Shown here piece after piece: positions 1 through 4,545 of a stretch of 7,696 nt of DNA. Both the position numbers and the translations under genes were made by a program. Under the pieces are notes generated by a model. It had not been told where the DNA came from and ran no database searches. It saw only the letters and a list, made by a program, of their open reading frames with translations. The DNA lies in the NCBI GenBank assembly GCA_033720695.1, contig JAWWCA010000171.1, positions 1 through 7,696 on the forward strand. The letters are read 5' to 3'. The DNA comes from DATGQT01 sp033720695. Its GTDB lineage: Bacteria; Bacteroidota; Rhodothermia; Rhodothermales; Rubricoccaceae. Numbering within the stretch: the stretch's first letter is position 1; each line of letters begins with the position of its first letter.

Positions 1-1432
1 CGGCCACCCAGAGGACGCCCGGCTGCGTCGAGACCTCCACCACCTCGAAGACCGGGTTGCCCTCCCAGTCCGGGTCCGGCACGAGGGCGTAGCGCGCGGC
101 GATGCGGCCCGGCGCGTCCATCCGGTGGAGGATGCCGTCTCGATCCCCGATCCAGATGGTCTCCGGCATCGATGGCACGGTGTGGAGCGAAAAGATCCTG
201 CTGTCGGTGAGGCCGCCCGAGCCCCGCCCGTGCCGGTAGACCGTGCTCTGCCCGGTCGCCGGGTCCCAGCGCACGAGCGTCTGCTCGAACACGAGCCAGA
301 GCGCGCCCTCGTGATCCTCCCGCACCTCGTCCAGTCCTTCGTGCTCGGGCGCCGAGAGGCGGATGACGTGCTCACGGCGCGGATCGAGGCGGCTGAGGCC
401 TTCCTCATCCATCCCCACCCAGAGCACGCCGCTGCGGTCGAGGAGCATCCTGTTGATGGTGTCCTCGAGGAGACTCGTCGGGTCGCCGGGATCGGGCGGG
501 AAGTGCGTGAAGGCTTCGGTGGCCGGATCGAAGCGATAGAGCCCCTTGTGGAAGGTCCCCACCCAGAGCCGCCCCTGCCGGTCCCATACGAGGGAGCTGA
601 CGTAGTTGTCGTAGCGGGGTGGGTCCGGCTCGGGGAGATCGGGGGCGGGAAGGAAGCGGACCGTCTCCCCCGTGGCCGGGTCGAGGCGGGTGAGCCCCCA
701 CCCGCCGAGCCAGAGCGCGCCGTCGGGGTCTTCTTCGATGTGGAAGAAGCCGTCGGACTCGGCCAGCCCCGGCTCCGCCACCGGCACGCGCACGAAGGCA
801 TCGGTGGCCGGGTCGAAGCGGTGGAGCCCGTTCCTCCCCGTCGCCACCCAGAGCGTGCCGTCGCGCGTCTCGACGATTTCGACGACGCTTTCGTGGAGGA
901 GGGCCGAGGGATCGTCCGGGTCGGCGGGGAACGCGGTAACGGCTCCCGTGGCCGGGTCGAGCCGGAACACGCCGTGGCGGCTCGACCCGGCCCAGACGTC
1001 CCCGTGCTGGTCTTCGAGCACCTCATAGTATTCGTCGTACGGGAGGCGATCCGGCGCGCCGGAGTCGTCGGCGTAGCGGGTGAAGGCCCCCGTCACGGGG
1101 TCGTAGTGCTCGATGCCCGAGAACGTCGCGATCCAGAGCCCGCCGCCCGAGGCGAGGGCGAGCCCGTAGATGGTGGTGTCGTAGAGGCTGTGCGGGTCGG
1201 CCGGGTCGTGGCGGAAGACGGTGAAGCCGTAGCCGTCGTAGCGGTTGAGGCCGTCGCCGGTGCCGATCCAGAGGAACCCATGCTCGTCTTGCACGAGCGC
1301 GTTGACACCGCCGTCCGAGAGGCCATCCTCGACGGTGAGGTGATCGAGGCGGATGGTGGTCTGCTGGACCTGCGCCTGCAGCGGCACGGCGTTTCCCAGC
1401 AGGGCCAGTGTCAACACGATCCGTGGGCTCAT
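1..1432 (-). CDS. Two-component regulator propeller sensor, N-terminal part (C-terminus off the window)
   Basis: This open frame is read from ATG at 1432 leftward to the window edge with no stop, giving 477 codons of a longer protein. Residues 1-21 look like a Sec signal peptide (hydrophobic LTLALLGNAV, then PLQAQ as a likely cleavage region), which supports this start; the codons upstream add nothing protein-like. The mature part begins with LTVEDGLSDGGVNAL and LWIGTGDGLNRYDGY, the classic entry to Reg_prop propellers. The (L/V)W(I/V/L)G..xGL.R(F/L)D motif then recurs about every 45-50 residues, near 54, 99, 146, 194, 240, 289, 337, 378, 426 and 474, so roughly ten blades are visible. In this family such propellers form a periplasmic ligand-sensing region, usually followed by a Y_Y_Y domain, a transmembrane helix and a histidine kinase, a GGDEF domain or a DNA-binding domain. 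Which output is present cannot be seen here. The ligand is unknown. It is transcribed divergently from the TPR lipoprotein gene. Confidence 0.93.
   Translation of the reverse strand, partial: MSPRIVLTLALLGNAVPLQAQVQQTTIRLDHLTVEDGLSDGGVNALVQDEHGFLWIGTGDGLNRYDGYGFTVFRHDPADPHSLYDTTIYGLALASGGGLWIATFSGIEHYDPVTGAFTRYADDSGAPDRLPYDEYYEVLEDQHGDVWAGSSRHGVFRLDPATGAVTAFPADPDDPSALLHESVVEIVETRDGTLWVATGRNGLHRFDPATDAFVRVPVAEPGLAESDGFFHIEEDPDGALWLGGWGLTRLDPATGETVRFLPAPDLPEPDPPRYDNYVSSLVWDRQGRLWVGTFHKGLYRFDPATEAFTHFPPDPGDPTSLLEDTINRMLLDRSGVLWVGMDEEGLSRLDPRREHVIRLSAPEHEGLDEVREDHEGALWLVFEQTLVRWDPATGQSTVYRHGRGSGGLTDSRIFSLHTVPSMPETIWIGDRDGILHRMDAPGRIAARYALVPDPDWEGNPVFEVVEVSTQPGVLWVA
519..960 (-). repeat. Blade-encoding repeats in the propeller gene (recurring 13-base core)
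   Basis: The 13-base core gtggccgggtcga (plus-strand reading) occurs at 672-684, 804-816 and 948-960, with a one-mismatch copy at 519-531. Spacings are 153, 132 and 144 bases, all multiples of three. On the coding strand it encodes the (F/L)DPAT turn at the end of each propeller blade. The repeats are coding and reflect blade duplication or codon-level conservation, not a mobile or regulatory repeat. Confidence 0.7.
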
Positions 1433-1712
1433 GGCGGCTGATCGTCCTGTGTCCTAAATGGTACGAACAGCAGGCGTCGTTCCCGCCGTACAGCACGGGC
1501 GAACGCCTCCGAGCGCTGCGGCCGAGTTCCAGGACCCCGTGCGAGAGCGACCTCCAGCGCTGCGTTCCCTCAGCGTGTCTTCGAGGGCGCCAGCGTCTGT
1601 CGCCCCACACCGTCTCGCCGGCCTCGACGGCGCACCAGCAGACGGCGCGAGCGCGCTGTCGACCAGGGGGATCGGAGACCGCTTGACACCCTGACTGTTC
1701 CAGCCTCAACTT

Positions 1713-1744
1713 TTTGATTCTCAAGACGTTTACCCCTATGTTAT
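1713..1744 (+). promoter_or_regulatory. Candidate Bacteroidota-type promoter for the TPR lipoprotein gene
   Basis: TTTG at 1713-1716 is followed, after 20 bases, by TATGTTAT at 1737-1744. This fits the Bacteroidota pattern TTTG - 19 to 21 bases - TAnnTTTG, with four of six fixed positions of the -7 box matched. The same place also reads as TTGATT - 17 bases - TATGTT in sigma-70 terms. It sits in the only clearly AT-rich stretch of the window. Transcription would begin near 1750, giving a leader of about 85 bases before the ATG at 1837. The call rests on pattern and context only. Confidence 0.5.
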
Positions 1745-1824
1745 TATTCTAGCACTTCGCTCGCTGGGTCCCCCTCTCTGGGCGCCCCTCCCCAGCCCCA
1801 AGCACGGTCCGTTTCACCTTCCGC

Positions 1825-1831
1825 AAGAGGA
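1825..1831 (+). promoter_or_regulatory. Ribosome binding site of the TPR lipoprotein gene
   Basis: AAGAGGA lies five bases before the ATG at 1837, a purine-rich Shine-Dalgarno-like sequence in an otherwise pyrimidine-rich leader. It supports the start at 1837. The other genes in this window have no comparable site, which is common in Bacteroidota. Confidence 0.55.
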
Positions 1832-1836
1832 CTTCC

Positions 1837-3357
1837 ATGACCGCCCGACTTCTCTGGACCACCGCGCTCGTTCTAGCGCTCCCGCTCGCAGGCTGCGGCG
1901 ACGTGGAGAGCCCACCAGCGTCCGACGACGTGACCGCTGCCGCGGAGGTCCCGATGGCGATGCCCGTCACGACCGCCTCGGACGAAGCCCGCGACGCCTT
2001 CATGGAGGGGATGCAGGCCTTCGACATGCAACGCGGCATCGACGCCCAAGCGCACTTCGCGCGCGCCGTCGAGCTCGACCCCGACTTCGCCCTCGCGCAT
2101 GCCATGCAGGCGAACAGCGCGAGCTCCCTCGCCCAGTTCAACGAGAGCCTCGACGCCGCCGAAAGGGCGGCCGCAGGCGCCTCGCGCGCCGAGCAGCTCT
2201 TCATCGAGATGATGCGGCAGGGAGCCGACAACAACCAGGAGGGCGCCCTGGCGACCGCCCGGGCCCTCACCGACGAGGTCCCGGAGAGCCCACGGGCCTG
2301 GCTCGCCCTGGCCAATCGGCAGGCCGGCATGAACGACCACGCGGCGGCGCGGCAGTCGGCCGGGCGCGCCCTGGAGCTCGCCCCGGGCATGGTGACGGCG
2401 CACCTCCAGCTCGCCAACTCCTACATGTTCAACACGCCGGTGGACCTTGACCAGGCCGCGCAGCATGCGCAGCAGGCCATTGACTTGGCGCCGACCGAAC
2501 CGATGCCGCACGACATCCTCGGCGACGTGTACCGGGCGCAAGGCCGGCTCGAGGAGGCGCGCGACGCCTACACCGAGGCTGCGAACCATTCCCGCGACGA
2601 CGGCTCTCCCTATCAGCAACGCGGCCACGTCAACTCGTTCCTCGGCGACTTCGAGGCCGCCCGTGCGGACTACGACCGCTCCATCGAGATGGCCCGCGAC
2701 AACCAAGCCCCAAGCTTCGGCGTCTACCGCGCCTTCGTCCACGTCCATGCCGGCGACCCCGAGGCCGCCATCGAAGAGCTCAGAGCCCTCGCCGACGAGA
2801 TCGACGGGATGGACATTCCGGAGCCGACCGGGCTGAGGATCTTCGCCCTCGGGAGCGCCGCCCGGATCGCCCTCCACCACGGGATGACCGACGAGGCGGG
2901 GGCCCTCCTGACGGACTGGAGCGCCTTGATGCGCGCCCAGGCCGAGGCCACCGAGTCCGAGGCGTTCGGCCGCGGCCAGGAGGCCGCCATCGCGTACAAC
3001 GAGGCGCTGTTGGCCGTCGAGCGAGGCGACTACGCCGCCGCCGAGGCGAAAGCAGAGGAGATCACGCGGCTCGTCGAGCCGGATGCGAACCCGCGCAAGA
3101 TGGAGCCGGTCCACGAGGTCCGGGGCATGATCGCCCTTGAGCAGGGCAACCACGCCGCGGCCGTCGAGCACCTCCGCCAGGGCAACGTCGAGAACAGCAT
3201 CTACGTCAAGTACCTCCTCGCCCAAGCGCTCGAAGGCGCCGGCGAGACCGAGGAGGCCATGAGCCTCTATGCCGACGCGGCGAGTTGGAACTTCAACGAC
3301 GTCGGCGGCGCCCTCACGCGCCGCGCGGCGATGGAGAAGGTCGAACCTCGCTCCTAG
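1837..3357 (+). CDS. TPR-repeat lipoprotein
   Basis: This encodes 506 residues. The N-terminus is a lipoprotein signal peptide: a hydrophobic stretch (LLWTTALVLALPLAGC) with lipobox L-A-G-C and the acylated cysteine at residue 20, so the mature protein is membrane-anchored and extracytoplasmic. An acidic, Ser/Pro/Ala-rich linker (about 21-47) follows. The rest is helical TPR-like repeats. Clear units lie near 50-83 (ending AVELDPDF), 152-185, 186-219 (AIDLAPTEP), 223-251 (GDVYRAQGRLEEARDAY), 257-287, 296-318, 383-411, 424-447 and 455-483. TPR arrays are protein-binding scaffolds and no catalytic motif is visible, so the partner is unknown. A good ribosome site and the lipobox both support this start. 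It is divergent from the propeller sensor and convergent with the DUF1684 gene. Confidence is high for lipoprotein and TPR, low for any specific role. Confidence 0.92.
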   Translation: MTARLLWTTALVLALPLAGCGDVESPPASDDVTAAAEVPMAMPVTTASDEARDAFMEGMQAFDMQRGIDAQAHFARAVELDPDFALAHAMQANSASSLAQFNESLDAAERAAAGASRAEQLFIEMMRQGADNNQEGALATARALTDEVPESPRAWLALANRQAGMNDHAAARQSAGRALELAPGMVTAHLQLANSYMFNTPVDLDQAAQHAQQAIDLAPTEPMPHDILGDVYRAQGRLEEARDAYTEAANHSRDDGSPYQQRGHVNSFLGDFEAARADYDRSIEMARDNQAPSFGVYRAFVHVHAGDPEAAIEELRALADEIDGMDIPEPTGLRIFALGSAARIALHHGMTDEAGALLTDWSALMRAQAEATESEAFGRGQEAAIAYNEALLAVERGDYAAAEAKAEEITRLVEPDANPRKMEPVHEVRGMIALEQGNHAAAVEHLRQGNVENSIYVKYLLAQALEGAGETEEAMSLYADAASWNFNDVGGALTRRAAMEKVEPRS

Positions 3358-3375
3358 CCTAACCGGTTCGTCCTG

Positions 3376-3393
3376 ACGGGCGTCAGTGCCCGT
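3376..3393. terminator. Possible bidirectional terminator hairpin between convergent genes
   Basis: ACGGGC (3376-3381) and GCCCGT (3388-3393) are perfect inverted repeats around a six-base loop. Two G-T wobbles extend the stem outward. The hairpin starts 18 bases after the stop of the TPR gene and overlaps the stop codon of the DUF1684 gene (3383-3385). There is no run of T on either side, so it is not a textbook intrinsic terminator. Its position between converging genes makes a role in ending transcription plausible. Confidence 0.35.
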
Positions 3394-4270
3394 TGCCCCA
3401 AGTCTTCTCGCCGGCCTCGACGCGGAACGGGAGCCGGTTCTGCGGCGGCGGCAGCGGGCACGTGGCGTAGGGCGTGAACACGCACGGCGGGTTGTAGGCC
3501 CGGTTGAGATCGAGGACGGTCCGGCCGTCGGCGCCGGGCGCGTCCACGTACACGAACCGGCCGCCGCCGTAGGTCTCGTCCCCGTTCGTGGCGTCGCCGA
3601 AGACGACGAAGTAGCGCTCGCTGCCGGGTGCCCCCGTCACGTCGAGGCGGTGCTCGGTGCCCCCGTGCTCGAAGACGAGCGCGCCGGGCGAGACCTCCTC
3701 CTCGGGCACGCCGGTGATGGACGGGATGGGCAGCGTCCGCGGCGGGTCGTAGGGGTCGAGACGCGCCTCGACGCGCCACGCCGGGTCGTAGTCGAACGTC
3801 TCGATGCCATCGAACTGGCGGAGGACGGGGCTCTCGGCGTCTCGGAGGCGGAGGCCGAGGCCGCGGCTGCGCCGGATCGCGTGCCAGCTCAGCGACCCGA
3901 GGCGCGCGACCGTCGGCGCGCCCTCGGTGTCATCCACGAGCGCGACCTCGCCCACGACGGGCTCGCCGCCGTCGAGGGTCACGCCGGCCTCGGGCTCGGG
4001 CCGCATCGTGATCGTGCTGTCGGTCACCTCGACCACGCCGATCCGGGCGGGCGCGCCGGGTGGGAAGACGACACTGTTCGCCGAGTCGGACCCGACGGTG
4101 TGGGTGCCGGGCTCCAGCCAGTAGAGGCCGGCGAGGGCGAGCCAGCTGTCGGGGGTCTGGAGAGAGGCGAGGCGGTCGTCGCGCCACGCCTCCCAATCGG
4201 CGCGGGCATCGTCGTTGTCGGACACGGTGCAGGCGGCGAGGAGGAGGGCGAGGAGGGGGAGGGCGCGCAT
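3383..4270 (-). CDS. DUF1684 family lipoprotein
   Basis: This encodes 295 residues from the ATG at 4270. That start is chosen because it opens directly on a short lipoprotein signal (MRALPLLALLLAAC, lipobox L-A-A-C, lipidated Cys14). The in-frame extension upstream to 4537 is low-complexity Pro/Arg/Ala sequence and looks non-coding. The mature protein shows the DUF1684 pattern throughout: W..WR..R...L near 26-37, then PDSWLALAGLYWLEPG (40-55), VVFPPGAPARIG (67-78), VFGDATNGDETYGGGRFVY (223-241), and the signature YNPPCVFTPYATCPLP at 259-274, followed by EAGEK (285-289). Cys263 and Cys271 lie in the signature. The length is normal for the family and no key segment is missing. The biochemical function of DUF1684 is not established to my knowledge; a fold-based enzymatic role would be speculation. 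It is convergent with the TPR lipoprotein gene and divergent from the kinase gene. No clear ribosome site is visible. Confidence 0.9.
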   Translation of the reverse strand: MRALPLLALLLAACTVSDNDDARADWEAWRDDRLASLQTPDSWLALAGLYWLEPGTHTVGSDSANSVVFPPGAPARIGVVEVTDSTITMRPEPEAGVTLDGGEPVVGEVALVDDTEGAPTVARLGSLSWHAIRRSRGLGLRLRDAESPVLRQFDGIETFDYDPAWRVEARLDPYDPPRTLPIPSITGVPEEEVSPGALVFEHGGTEHRLDVTGAPGSERYFVVFGDATNGDETYGGGRFVYVDAPGADGRTVLDLNRAYNPPCVFTPYATCPLPPPQNRLPFRVEAGEKTWGNGH

Positions 4271-4515
4271 ACGGTCATCGTCGGTCGACGGCCGGGAGCA
4301 CGGGGAGGCCCTCGGCGATGGCTCCCTTTCGCGCGCGTCGCCTCCTCGGCGGAGGCGGCGCACGCTCCAGAGGGAGACGGGCGGGAGGCCGGCCCTGCCG
4401 GGCGGGCCAGGGGCGGGAGCACCCGCCGCCGCCGCCTCGGTTCCCCTCGGCCTAACCTCCGATGCCCCCCGGACCGCCGGCGGCGTGGCGGAGCGACCTC
4501 CCGGGCCACCGTCCG

Positions 4516-4523
4516 TATGTTCG
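4516..4523 (+). promoter_or_regulatory. Candidate -7 box upstream of the kinase gene
   Basis: TATGTTCG matches the Bacteroidota -7 consensus TAnnTTTG at five of six fixed positions and begins 30 bases before the ATG at 4546. No TTTG is present at the expected -33 distance, so the promoter would be weak or activator-dependent. If real, it places transcription start near 4530 with a very short leader. That favours 4546 over the upstream ATG at 4462 as the start of the kinase. Confidence 0.28.
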
Positions 4524-4545
4524 GGCCGTACCGCCACGACCGTCG

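Larger units (their letters stand above)
1433..1836. other. Divergent intergenic region, 404 bases, no convincing gene
   Basis: This gap lies between the start codons of the propeller sensor (left) and the TPR lipoprotein (right). Bases 1433-1680 or so are GC-rich. They contain short open frames on both strands, but none has a recognisable motif, signal peptide or ribosome site. Bases 1708-1750 form an AT-rich island that stands out from the surroundings and holds the rightward promoter. Bases 1753-1836 are pyrimidine-rich and end in a ribosome binding site. If the left gene is also driven from the AT-rich island, its mRNA leader would be about 280 bases. I see no riboswitch or tRNA fold, only a weak imperfect inverted repeat at 1472-1477 / 1503-1508. 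Confidence 0.6.

Noticed and set aside
125..1441. Long plus-strand open frame (438 codons) opposite the propeller gene
   Set aside because: It is the antisense shadow of the propeller gene: no recognisable domain, Arg/Glu/Val-rich low-complexity sequence, and the minus strand encodes clear Reg_prop repeats.
1472..1508. Imperfect inverted repeat AGGCGT / ACGCCT as a leader hairpin
   Set aside because: There are only six base pairs with a 25-base loop and irregular inner pairing, which is easily expected by chance at this GC content.
1408..1694. Two overlapping small plus-strand open frames in the intergenic region
   Set aside because: They have no ribosome site, signal peptide or recognisable motif; two frames are open at once, as expected in GC-rich non-coding DNA.
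1683..1711. TTGACA at 1683-1688 as a sigma-70 -35 box
   Set aside because: The sequence 17 bases downstream (TCAACT) is a poor -10 box; the Bacteroidota-type pair at 1713-1744 is better.
1023..1724. Minus-strand open frame beginning in the AT-rich island and running into the propeller gene
   Set aside because: It is out of frame with the propeller gene, rich in Arg/Pro/Cys without motifs, and overlaps more than 400 bases of a well-supported gene. The intergenic first part has no independent support.
1873..3225. Minus-strand open frame (450 codons) opposite the TPR lipoprotein
   Set aside because: It is an antisense shadow; the plus strand has a lipobox, a ribosome site and TPR repeats.
4474..4483. 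Ten-base palindrome CCGCCGGCGG upstream of the kinase as an operator
   Set aside because: It is low-complexity CG-only sequence, a single copy, and too likely by chance in this DNA to call a binding site.
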